A DNA stretch of 6,341 bases from Thermosulfurimonas sp. (GCA_015487645.1 WFPH01000004.1:1-6341), one strand, 5' to 3'. Positions 1 to 6,302 are shown, numbered from the stretch's first letter. Numbers and translations: made by a program. Notes: a model not told the origin generated them from the sequence alone.

Positions 1-1284
1 AGCCTGCGTCGCATGAGCCTGGCTCTGGGGGTCTCGAATCTTGAGGAGCTCGGACGGGAGATTTCGGATTTTCTTCAGGTGGAAGCCCCGGACTCGCTCT
101 TCAAGAAGCTCCGGCTCGTGCCCAAGCTCAAACGCTTGTCCAACATGTTCCCTAAGATGGTGGAAAAGGCTCCCTGCCAGGAGATCGTTCTTCGCGGCGA
201 GGAGGTGGATCTCACGCGGCTTCCGGTGCTGAAGTGCTGGCCGAAAGACGGCGGGCCCTTCATTACACTTCCGGTGGTGATCACCAAGCACCCCGAAACC
301 GGCGTCCGCAACGCCGGAATGTACCGCCTCCAAGTCTTCGATCGGAAGACCACCGGCATGCACTGGCACACGCACAAGGGCGGGGCCCAGCATTACCGGG
401 TGGCCGAGCGCTTGGGAAAGCGTCTCCCGGTGGCCGTGGCCATCGGGCCGGACCCGGCGGTGACCTATGCGGCTACCGCTCCGCTTCCCGAGGATGTGGA
501 CGAGTTCGTCTTTGCGGGTTTCCTGCGGGGAAAACCCGTGGAACTGGTTCGCTGCCTCACCGTGCCGCTTGAGGTTCCGGCCGAAAGCCAGATCGTGCTT
601 GAGGGCTATGTGGAGCCCGGGGAGAGACGGCTTGAGGGCCCCTTCGGAGATCATACCGGCTACTACTCCCTCCCGGACTACTATCCGGTCTTCCATGTGA
701 CCTGTATGACCATGCGGCGGGACGCCATCTATCCCGCAACCATCGTGGGGCGCCCCCCGCAGGAAGATTGTTACATGGCCAAGGCCACCGAAAGGCTGTT
801 TCTGCCCCTTATCAAGAAGACCCTTCCCGAGATCGTGGACATAAATCTTCCCATTGAGGGGGTTTTCCACAATTTGGCCTTCGTTTCCATCGATAAGCGC
901 TACCCCGGGCACGCCCGCAAGGTGGCCTGCGCCCTCTGGGGGCTCGGGCAGATGATGTTCACCAAGATCATCGTGGTCTTCGACAAAGAGGTGAACGTGC
1001 AGGATCTCTCGGAGTGTCTCTGGCGGCTCGGCAACAATGTGGATCCGGCCCGGGATGTGTTCTTCGTGCAGGGGCCGGTGGACGCCCTGGATCACGCCTC
1101 GCCCTATCCCTTTTACGGCTCGAAAATGGCCATCGACGCCACCCGCAAGTGGCCGGAGGAGGGCTTCGGCCGCGACTGGCCGGAGGTCATCGAGATGACT
1201 CCGGAGGTTAAGGAACGGGTGGATCGCCTCTGGAAGAAACTCGGGGTGGAGAAATTCCTCAAAAAGGCTAAGAGAGGGCTTTAA
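1..1284 (+). CDS. ubiD: UbiD-family prenylated-FMN-dependent decarboxylase, 5' partial
   Basis: The product should be a (de)carboxylase using prenylated FMN made by a UbiX-type prenyltransferase, which is not in the window. Numbering from the ATG at 13, the family signature NAGMYR gives Asn100 and Arg105, HKGG gives His121, VLEGY gives Glu197 and EGPFGD gives Glu208 and Asp213. These match the metal/cofactor ligands (Asn, His, Glu) and the Arg-Glu-Glu/Asp catalytic set of Fdc1/UbiD enzymes. The YPGHARK and DATRKWP segments near the C-terminus are also family-typical. The ATG at 13 is unlikely to be the true start. The frame is open to base 1, and the residues around RRMSLALGV normally lie some 65 residues into UbiD proteins (about 490 aa in all; 427 codons are visible here). 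The sequence resembles the UbiD branch annotated as menaquinone biosynthesis decarboxylase (futalosine pathway), but the substrate cannot be fixed from sequence; aromatic-acid (de)carboxylation is an alternative. Confidence 0.93.
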   Translation, partial: SLRRMSLALGVSNLEELGREISDFLQVEAPDSLFKKLRLVPKLKRLSNMFPKMVEKAPCQEIVLRGEEVDLTRLPVLKCWPKDGGPFITLPVVITKHPETGVRNAGMYRLQVFDRKTTGMHWHTHKGGAQHYRVAERLGKRLPVAVAIGPDPAVTYAATAPLPEDVDEFVFAGFLRGKPVELVRCLTVPLEVPAESQIVLEGYVEPGERRLEGPFGDHTGYYSLPDYYPVFHVTCMTMRRDAIYPATIVGRPPQEDCYMAKATERLFLPLIKKTLPEIVDINLPIEGVFHNLAFVSIDKRYPGHARKVACALWGLGQMMFTKIIVVFDKEVNVQDLSECLWRLGNNVDPARDVFFVQGPVDALDHASPYPFYGSKMAIDATRKWPEEGFGRDWPEVIEMTPEVKERVDRLWKKLGVEKFLKKAKRGL

Positions 1285-1293
1285 AGGGGGCGG

Positions 1294-1704
1294 CTAACCC
1301 AGCTCGTAAACCTCAAGGCCCTCGGAAAGCAAAAGAGCCGCGGTTACGCCCACCTTTGGTGATAGGCCGCAGGAGGGACTCCGGGCCTTGAGCACCGCCC
1401 GCCGGATGCCAAGGAACCGGGCCACCCGTAACACTTCCCTGGCACCCCGGAGGAAGGCTTCGGTCACGTCTTCTCCCCGGAGGTTCACTACCCGTGCCTT
1501 TCCGGAAAGCACGGCCAGACCGTCACCTTCAATGATCTCCGCCGCGGGCCGCGGAGTGGGTAGCCCCCCGAGCTGTTCCGGACAAACCGGCACCAGAAGA
1601 TAGCGTTTGCGCAGGGACTCCGTCAGGGGTTCGTAAAGGATTTGTCCGTCGTAGCGGGTAGCCAACCCCAGAAGACAGGCGGAAACCAGAAGAGGCTCTC
1701 TCAC
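1294..1704 (-). CDS. DUF523 / TudS-like iron-sulfur protein
   Basis: This is a complete DUF523-family protein of 136 aa; relatives are usually about 140-160 aa. The hallmarks are SACLLG with Cys10 followed by RYDG, VCPEQLGGLPTPRPAAEI with Cys41, and KARSPSCG with Cys112. The family includes the thiouracil desulfidase TudS, whose [4Fe-4S] cluster is held by three cysteines with one iron free to bind sulfide. The three cysteines here fit that pattern, so a cluster-bearing desulfidase or sulfur-handling role is plausible, but the substrate is unknown. I chose the GTG at 1704 because it begins just before the conserved core and overlaps the purM stop as GTGA, a typical coupled start. A longer reading from the ATG at 1785 would add 27 low-complexity, Arg/Gly-rich residues encoded entirely inside purM and is unlikely. 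It is the last gene of the operon and converges on the UbiD gene. Confidence 0.85.
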   Translation of the reverse strand: MREPLLVSACLLGLATRYDGQILYEPLTESLRKRYLLVPVCPEQLGGLPTPRPAAEIIEGDGLAVLSGKARVVNLRGEDVTEAFLRGAREVLRVARFLGIRRAVLKARSPSCGLSPKVGVTAALLLSEGLEVYELG

Positions 1705-2747
1705 ACGAGCACTACCGGGGGTTCCCCTTCTTTGGCCGCTTCGATGCGGCCTATACGAAATACCTTCTCCCCGAGCCCTCGACACACGGCCTCCACCTCT
1801 TCCACCGCCTTCTCCGGGACCACCAGCACGAAACCGATCCCGCAGTTAAAGACCCGGTAGAGTTCCTCCTCCGAGATCCGTCCTCGCTCTTCAAGAAATC
1901 GGAAAATGGGGGGGACCTCCCAAGCCGACTTTTCTATTACCGCCCGGACTCCCTGCGGAAGCACCCGAGCCAGGTTGTCGTAGAAACCGCCCCCGGTGAT
2001 GTGGGCCATGGCCTTTACGGGAACCCCACGATGAAGCAGGTTAAGGACGGTCTTTACATAGATCCGGGTGGGGCGCAAAAGTTCTTCTCCCAGGGGGGCG
2101 TCGAGTTCTGGAATCTCGGCTGAGAGATCGAGTCCGAGCTCTTCGAGGACGATCTTCCGCACCAGGGAGAAGCCGTTTGCGTGGAGACCGTTTGAGGCCA
2201 GTCCCAGGATGACGTCATCCACGGAAACCTCGGAGCCATCCACGATCCGGTTCCTTTCCACCACTCCCACCGCAAACCCCGCACAGTCATACTCCCCCGG
2301 CGGATACATCCCTGGCATCTCCGCGGTTTCCCCTCCGAGGAGCGCACACTCGGCTTCCCGACAGCCTTCGGCAATGCCTGAAAGGAGCGAGAGATACACC
2401 TCTTCTTCAAGTTTCCCGAAGGCCAGGTAATCCAGGAAAAAGAGGGGTTTGGCCCCGCAGACCACCAGGTCGTTCACGCACATGGCCACCAGGTCGATAC
2501 CGATTCCCCGGTGGCGTCCGGCCATTACCGCCAGCTTGATCTTGGTGCCCACGCCATCGGTGGTGGCGCAAAGGACCGGTTCCCGGAAATGATTGAGGTC
2601 CAGGGCAAAGAGCCCCGAGAAACCCCCGATGTCAGAGAGTACACCGAAACGGGGGGTGCTCTTTACGAGCTTTCGCACCTCCTCCACCAGGCGGTTGGCC
2701 TTGTCGATATCCACTCCGGCTTCGGCGTAACGGGACCTTTCTGCCAT
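1701..2747 (-). CDS. purM: Phosphoribosylformylglycinamidine cyclo-ligase (AIR synthetase)
   Basis: PurM converts FGAM plus ATP to aminoimidazole ribonucleotide (AIR), the fifth step of de novo purine synthesis, in the cytoplasm. At 348 aa it matches the usual length of about 345. Motifs in order are YAEAGVDIDKAN near residue 7, the ATP-binding loop ATTDGVGTKIKLA (61-73), the GIDLVAMCVNDLVVCGAKPL block (83-102), GGETAEMPGMY (138-148), LASNGLHANGFSL (183-195), PTRIYVKTV (226-234), ITGGGFYDNL (250-259) and NCGIGFV near 301. The start ATG at 2747 fits the family N-terminus. It lies 3 bases after the gltB3 stop with no clear Shine-Dalgarno site, so translation is probably coupled. The location behind three glutamate synthase genes suggests co-expression of nitrogen assimilation and purine synthesis, which is an inference. 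No key motif looks broken. Confidence 0.97.
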   Translation of the reverse strand: MAERSRYAEAGVDIDKANRLVEEVRKLVKSTPRFGVLSDIGGFSGLFALDLNHFREPVLCATTDGVGTKIKLAVMAGRHRGIGIDLVAMCVNDLVVCGAKPLFFLDYLAFGKLEEEVYLSLLSGIAEGCREAECALLGGETAEMPGMYPPGEYDCAGFAVGVVERNRIVDGSEVSVDDVILGLASNGLHANGFSLVRKIVLEELGLDLSAEIPELDAPLGEELLRPTRIYVKTVLNLLHRGVPVKAMAHITGGGFYDNLARVLPQGVRAVIEKSAWEVPPIFRFLEERGRISEEELYRVFNCGIGFVLVVPEKAVEEVEAVCRGLGEKVFRIGRIEAAKEGEPPVVLV

Positions 2748-2750
2748 CTC

Positions 2751-3494
2751 TCAGTAGGCGTAAAGTTTTCCGTATGGGCGATGGGTGTAAGGTTCGATCT
2801 TGATGAAAGGTTCCTTCATGATCTCTTCGAGGTCGAGGTTAAAGTCCTCGCAATATTCAGAAAGATGCTTTCGGAGCAGGGCCTCGTCCTCGTCCGTGAT
2901 TTCGTGGGGCTTTAACCCCAGACCGAGCTGGCTTTCGGAGACCTTTCCCCGGACGTAAATGGTCCCTCCGTGCATGCCGGTGCCAAGGTAGATCCCGGCG
3001 ATGGGGCGCTCCGGATAACGCGAGAACATGCCCAGCAGGATAATAATCCCTCCGGCCATGTATTCACCTAGGAAATCCCCGGCCTTGCCCCCGATTACGA
3101 TCACCGGGACTTTGTCCATGTAGGCCTTCATGTGGATGCCCACCCGGTATCCCACATCGGAATAGACGTGGATCTTTCCGCCACGCATGGCGTAGCCCAC
3201 CACGTCGCCGGCCATGCCGTGGACCACGATCTTGCCCTCGTCCATGGTGTTTCCGGCCCCGTCCTGGGTGTTCCCATGCACGATGATCTCCGGCCCCCGC
3301 ATGAAAGCCCCGAGATCGAGCCCCGGGGTGCCATAGATCTCTAGGCGAATCTTCTCTGACACGCCAGCCGCAATATAGCGCTGACCATTTACGTTTTTGA
3401 GGATGAAATCCCTCTCTCCCTCTTCGATCTTGGCCCGAAGGAGCCGATTGAGATCCCGATAATGTAAGTCCTTAACGTCCATTTCCGTGGCCAT
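2751..3494 (-). CDS. gltB3: Glutamate synthase GXGXG domain protein (GltB3-type, alpha subunit C-terminal domain)
   Basis: This 247-aa protein corresponds to the C-terminal beta-helix domain of the glutamate synthase large subunit, here a free-standing polypeptide. Its core is a series of glycine-rich turns: GNTQDGAGNTMDEGKIVVHG (74-93), GDVVGYAMRGGKIHV (96-110), GYRVGIHM (115-122), GGKAGDFLGEYMAGG (135-149) and GTGMHGGTIYVRG (171-183), as expected for the GXGXG right-handed helix. The domain has no catalytic residues of its own; in fused GltB it packs against the amidotransferase and FMN domains. Residues from about 197 form an acidic, probably helical tail. The start ATG at 3494 has a perfect AGGAGG five bases upstream, which favours it over the in-frame ATG four codons later. 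Related GXGXG proteins occur in FwdC/FmdC (formylmethanofuran dehydrogenase), but the two neighbouring glutamate synthase genes decide the assignment. Confidence 0.93.
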   Translation of the reverse strand: MATEMDVKDLHYRDLNRLLRAKIEEGERDFILKNVNGQRYIAAGVSEKIRLEIYGTPGLDLGAFMRGPEIIVHGNTQDGAGNTMDEGKIVVHGMAGDVVGYAMRGGKIHVYSDVGYRVGIHMKAYMDKVPVIVIGGKAGDFLGEYMAGGIIILLGMFSRYPERPIAGIYLGTGMHGGTIYVRGKVSESQLGLGLKPHEITDEDEALLRKHLSEYCEDFNLDLEEIMKEPFIKIEPYTHRPYGKLYAY

Positions 3495-3499
3495 CTCGT

Positions 3500-3505
3500 C
3501 CTCCT
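3500..3505 (-). promoter_or_regulatory. Ribosome binding site of gltB3
   Basis: On the minus strand the 16-base gap between gltB1 and gltB3 reads CCTTTAGGAGGACGAG before ATG. AGGAGG is a perfect consensus with a five-base spacer. It supports the ATG at 3494 over the ATG four codons downstream and suggests independent, strong initiation of gltB3. Confidence 0.85.
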
Positions 3506-3510
3506 AAAGG

Positions 3511-4665
3511 CTATCCCGGATATCGACAGACCTCGCCCCCGGTCTTTTCTCCCGGGCCCCGAAGATAACTACGCTGATTGGGGATGGTGCCGGGCTCAAG
3601 CTCCACGATCACCGGTTCCCCGGCCTTGGGGGCCCAGACCCGGTCAGGATCCGGGCAGATGGCCCGGATGGCCGCTTCTTCGCTAGCCATGTAAACCATA
3701 TCGCCCTTTTCGGCCGCCACCAGAGGCCGGAGTTTCACCCGGTCGTTTAGTCCCACCAGTCCCCCGTTGTAGGCGAAAAGGATGGCGAAGGGACCGTTCA
3801 GCATGGCCGCCCCATAAACCATCCGGATCGCCGTGGCCAGTTCCCTTTCCTCTTCGGGCATCCGGTCGATCTCCTGCCAGAAAGGCGGCGCCAGCGCCAT
3901 GCAGGCCACCTCGATAGGAAGCCGGTGTCGCCGGATGAGAAGGTCTAGGAGATAGGCCACGACCTCGGTGTCGGTGAGAAGGGTGCAGTGGTAGCCGAAC
4001 ATTTCGAGATACCGCCGGTTGGTGCCGTAGCTTGAGATCTCGCCGTTGTGCACGATGGACCAGTCCAGAATGGTGAAAGGGTGCGCTCGACCCCACCAGC
4101 CTGGGGTGTTGGTAGGGAATCGGTTGTGGGCCGTCCAGATGTAAGCCTTGTATTCCTCGATGCGGAAGAACTCCGCGATCTGATGCGGAAACCCCACCCC
4201 CTTGAAAGCCCCCATGTTCTTGCCGGAAGAAATCACATAGGCTCCATCGATTTTGGTGTTGATCTCCATGACTAGTGAGACCATGTAGTCGTCTTCGTCT
4301 TCCGTCCCCTCACAGAGCTGACGGGTCTCGCCTTCGTACTTAGGTTTGACGAAATAGCGCTTGAAAAGAGGTGGATTTTCGATCCCGGGGGTGCGACGGG
4401 TGGGGATGGGCTCCTCGTGGGCCATGTAGGTCCGGTGAGCCAGTAGCTCCTCCACGTCCTCCAGGGCCTTCCGGTGGTCGGCCATCACGTGGAGGGCGTA
4501 GTAGTCCGCGAGATCGGGGTAAATCCCGTAAGCCGCAAACCCGGCCCCGAGACCGTTGCCCCGTTCCTCCTGGCAGCAAATGGACTTGATGATGACCTCG
4601 CCGGGGATGAGCTCCCCTTTACGGTGGATGACACCTGAGAGTCCGCAGCCTGAGATATCCTTCAT
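3511..4665 (-). CDS. gltB1: Glutamate synthase class II glutamine amidotransferase domain protein (GltB1-type)
   Basis: This 384-aa protein matches the glutaminase part of glutamate synthase, which releases ammonia from glutamine at an N-terminal cysteine. Visible motifs are the N-terminal CGLSGVI with Cys7, HNRFPTNT (180-187) with Arg182, WGRAHPF (191-197), VHNGEI (205-210) with Asn207-Gly208, TDTE (231-234), GPFAILF (291-297), and NDRVKLRPL (307-315) followed by MASEE. The roughly 200-residue distance from the cysteine to HNRFPTNT and the THR/NT wording resemble GltB rather than PurF, GlmS or AsnB. The nucleophile is at position 7, so the first six residues must be removed to free its amino group; GltB precursors are also processed. 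The start ATG at 4665 is preceded by a weak GGGGGA site and lies one base after the gltB2 stop. The last 20 or so residues are poorly conserved-looking and include a lone Cys380. Confidence 0.92.
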   Translation of the reverse strand: MKDISGCGLSGVIHRKGELIPGEVIIKSICCQEERGNGLGAGFAAYGIYPDLADYYALHVMADHRKALEDVEELLAHRTYMAHEEPIPTRRTPGIENPPLFKRYFVKPKYEGETRQLCEGTEDEDDYMVSLVMEINTKIDGAYVISSGKNMGAFKGVGFPHQIAEFFRIEEYKAYIWTAHNRFPTNTPGWWGRAHPFTILDWSIVHNGEISSYGTNRRYLEMFGYHCTLLTDTEVVAYLLDLLIRRHRLPIEVACMALAPPFWQEIDRMPEEERELATAIRMVYGAAMLNGPFAILFAYNGGLVGLNDRVKLRPLVAAEKGDMVYMASEEAAIRAICPDPDRVWAPKAGEPVIVELEPGTIPNQRSYLRGPGEKTGGEVCRYPG

Positions 4666-4666
4666 C

Positions 4667-6229
4667 TTATTCCCCCGCGTGTTTTACCCCGAGGATTTTC
4701 ATCTCGGTTTCCGTAAGCCCCACGGCCCGCAGTTTGTCCCGGTTTCCGCGGAGGCTTTCTATGGAGTTAAGCCCCATGGCCCCCAGCATTTCCTTCATCT
4801 CGTGAGCCCAGCCATGCACCAGGTTGTAGATCTTCTCGTAGGCCACTTCCGGGGGTAGACGCTTGATGAGTTCGGGGTGGTTGGTGGCAATCCCCCAGGG
4901 GCACTTGCCGGTGAAACAGTGTTGACACATGGTGCAGCCACAGGCGATGAGGGCCGGGGTCCCGATGTAGACCGCGTCCGCCCCGAGGGCGATGAGCTTG
5001 ATGACGTCCGCGCTGCAACGGATACCGCCCGAGGCGATCACCGAGGCCCAGTTGCGGATACCCTCTTCCCGCAGCCGCTGATCCACCGCCGCCACCGCAA
5101 GCTCAATGGGGATACCGATGTAGTCCCGGAACATGGTGGGGGCCGCGCCGGTGCCACCTTTGAGCCCGTCGATGACCACCGCGTCCGCTCCGGCCCTTAC
5201 GATTCCCGAAGCAATGGCCGCCACGTTGTGCACGGCCGCGATCTTCACGAAGACCAGCTTCTGGTACTCCGTGGCCTCCTTGAGGGCGAAGATGAGACCG
5301 CGCAAGTCCTCGATGGAGTAGATGTCATGGTGCGGGGCCGGGGAGATGGCGTCCGAACCTACCGGAATCATCCGGGTCTTGGAGATCTCCTCCGTAACCT
5401 TTTCCCCGGGAAGATGTCCCCCGATGCCGGGCTTGGCCCCCTGTCCGATCTTGATCTCGATGGCCACTCCGGCTTTGAGATAGTCCACATGCAGCCCGAA
5501 GCGCCCGGAGGCGCACTGGACAATGGTGTTTCCGCCGAACTCGTAGAGTGAGGCGTGGAGTCCGCCCTCCCCGGTGTTGTAGAGGGTGCCGAGGTCCCGG
5601 GCCGCCCGGGCCAGCCCCTGGTGCACATGGAGGCTTATGGCCCCGTAACTCATGGCCGCAAACATGATGGGCACTTCGAGCTTGATCTGCCGCGGCAGCG
5701 GCCGTTTCAGGCGGAATCGACCTTCCCCGGCGGCCTCCACTTCCAGGGCGTCCGGCTTGGGACCCAGATAAGTCCTCAACTCCATGGGCTCCCGCAGGGG
5801 ATCGATGGGCGGGTTGGTGACCTGGCAGGCGTCAAGAACCAGATGATCGAAGTAGCTCCGAAAGGGGATGGTGCAGCCGGTAGAGGTGAGGAGCACCCCG
5901 CCCTGGTCCGCCTGCTTGTAAACGTTTTTGATGAACCAAGGGGTCCAGACCGCGTGCTCCCGAAAATCCGAGGGATTACGCCGGATGACGATGGCCCGCG
6001 TGGGGCACATGGCCTCGCAGCGATGACAACCCACGCACTTGGTATGATCTTCTGAGAGCTCTTTTTTCTTGGCGTTCCAGATATGGGCCCCGTAAGAACA
6101 TTCCTTGACACAGATGCGACAGTTAATACACCTTTCGGGGTCCCGCTCTATGATGAAGTCGGGAAAGAACTTGGCCCACTGGGGAACCTTTTTCTTCCGG
6201 GTGCTTTTGGCCGTCTGTTTTTCGCCCAC
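4667..6229 (-). CDS. gltB2: Glutamate synthase FMN/Fe-S domain protein with N-terminal ferredoxin module (GltB2-type)
   Basis: This 520-aa protein is the catalytic core that forms glutamate from 2-oxoglutarate, ammonia and two electrons. Numbering from the GTG at 6229, a ferredoxin module carries two cysteine sets, Cys34/37/40/44 and Cys65/68/71/75, for two [4Fe-4S] clusters. The TIM-barrel synthase domain follows, with MSYGAISL (193-200), KPGIGGHLPGEKV (266-278), VVIDGLKGGTGAAP (351-364) and SGGIRCSADVIKL (400-412). A cysteine loop with the GltB 3Fe-4S spacing C-x5-C-x4-C uses Cys432/438/443, and PWGIAT follows directly. I chose GTG at 6229 because it has AAGGAGGG six bases upstream and gives the short basic N-terminus seen before such ferredoxin modules. 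The alternative TTG at 6289 lacks a Shine-Dalgarno site and would add 20 residues. It is first in the operon, ahead of gltB1. Electrons probably enter through the ferredoxin module, but the donor is unknown. Confidence 0.94.
   Translation of the reverse strand: MGEKQTAKSTRKKKVPQWAKFFPDFIIERDPERCINCRICVKECSYGAHIWNAKKKELSEDHTKCVGCHRCEAMCPTRAIVIRRNPSDFREHAVWTPWFIKNVYKQADQGGVLLTSTGCTIPFRSYFDHLVLDACQVTNPPIDPLREPMELRTYLGPKPDALEVEAAGEGRFRLKRPLPRQIKLEVPIMFAAMSYGAISLHVHQGLARAARDLGTLYNTGEGGLHASLYEFGGNTIVQCASGRFGLHVDYLKAGVAIEIKIGQGAKPGIGGHLPGEKVTEEISKTRMIPVGSDAISPAPHHDIYSIEDLRGLIFALKEATEYQKLVFVKIAAVHNVAAIASGIVRAGADAVVIDGLKGGTGAAPTMFRDYIGIPIELAVAAVDQRLREEGIRNWASVIASGGIRCSADVIKLIALGADAVYIGTPALIACGCTMCQHCFTGKCPWGIATNHPELIKRLPPEVAYEKIYNLVHGWAHEMKEMLGAMGLNSIESLRGNRDKLRAVGLTETEMKILGVKHAGE
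4671..4676 (-). promoter_or_regulatory. Weak ribosome binding site of gltB1
   Basis: GGGGGA on the minus strand sits five bases before the gltB1 ATG and overlaps the last codons of gltB2. The match to AGGAGG is partial. The gltB2 TAA is one base from the gltB1 ATG, so translational coupling probably matters more. Confidence 0.5.
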
Positions 6230-6235
6230 CGAAAG

Positions 6236-6243
6236 CCCTCCTT
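6236..6243 (-). promoter_or_regulatory. Ribosome binding site that sets the gltB2 start
   Basis: Read on the minus strand this is AAGGAGGG, a near-perfect match to the anti-Shine-Dalgarno sequence, followed by CTTTCG and then GTG at 6229. The six-base spacer is ideal. The competing TTG at 6289 has nothing similar upstream, so this site decides the start. It would otherwise lie within codons of the longer reading. Confidence 0.85.
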
Positions 6244-6286
6244 TTCGTCCGGTAAGAAGCCACTTTAATGGAAATCTTAAATGTTT

Positions 6287-6302
6287 CAAGGGTGCAACCT
6301 TG
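6287..6302 (-). repeat. Short inverted repeat in the operon leader
   Basis: On the minus strand CAAGG-TTGCAC-CCTTG forms perfect 5-base arms around a 6-base loop. It lies in the leader between the putative -10 box and the gltB2 start, where an operator or small RNA hairpin could act. Arms of five bases can arise by chance in 110 bases, so function is uncertain. The rejected TTG start of gltB2 lies in its second arm. Confidence 0.3.

Noticed and set aside
1279..1286. Palindrome CTTTAAAG at the UbiD stop as a terminator
   Set aside because: It has no loop, cannot extend beyond eight bases and is not followed by a T-run on either strand.
1266..1296. Repeated GGCTA at 1266-1270 and 1292-1296
   Set aside because: It is a five-base direct repeat, not inverted, and expected by chance in a sequence of this length.
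1705..1785. N-terminal extension of the DUF523 protein to the ATG at 1785
   Set aside because: The 27 extra residues lie entirely within purM, are Arg/Gly-rich and unlike the family. GTG at 1704 gives the normal length and a GTGA overlap.
2511..2915. Open reading frame of 134 codons on the + strand across the purM-gltB3 junction
   Set aside because: It is antisense to well-supported purM and gltB3 codons, and no family resemblance can be seen.
3683..4096. Minus-strand overlapping frame of 137 codons within gltB1
   Set aside because: The product is His/Arg/Gly-rich, typical of an out-of-frame reading of a GC-rich gene. The gltB1 frame carries the conserved HNRFPTNT, HNGEI and TDTE motifs.
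4877..5551. Open reading frame of 224 codons on the + strand opposite gltB2
   Set aside because: It is antisense to the conserved FMN and Fe-S core of GltB2. Its composition (many Gly, Asp, Arg, Val, His) is what the complement of GC-rich codons gives, and it shows no recognisable domain.
5555..6055. Open reading frame of 166 codons on the + strand opposite the gltB2 ferredoxin region
   Set aside because: It lies wholly inside gltB2 on the other strand and continues the same composition artefact. There is no motif or plausible ribosome binding site.
6230..6289. TTG start for gltB2 with a hydrophobic-basic N-terminus that could suggest a signal or membrane anchor
   Set aside because: It has no ribosome binding site, a much better GTG start lies downstream, and the stretch is too short and too charged for a membrane segment.
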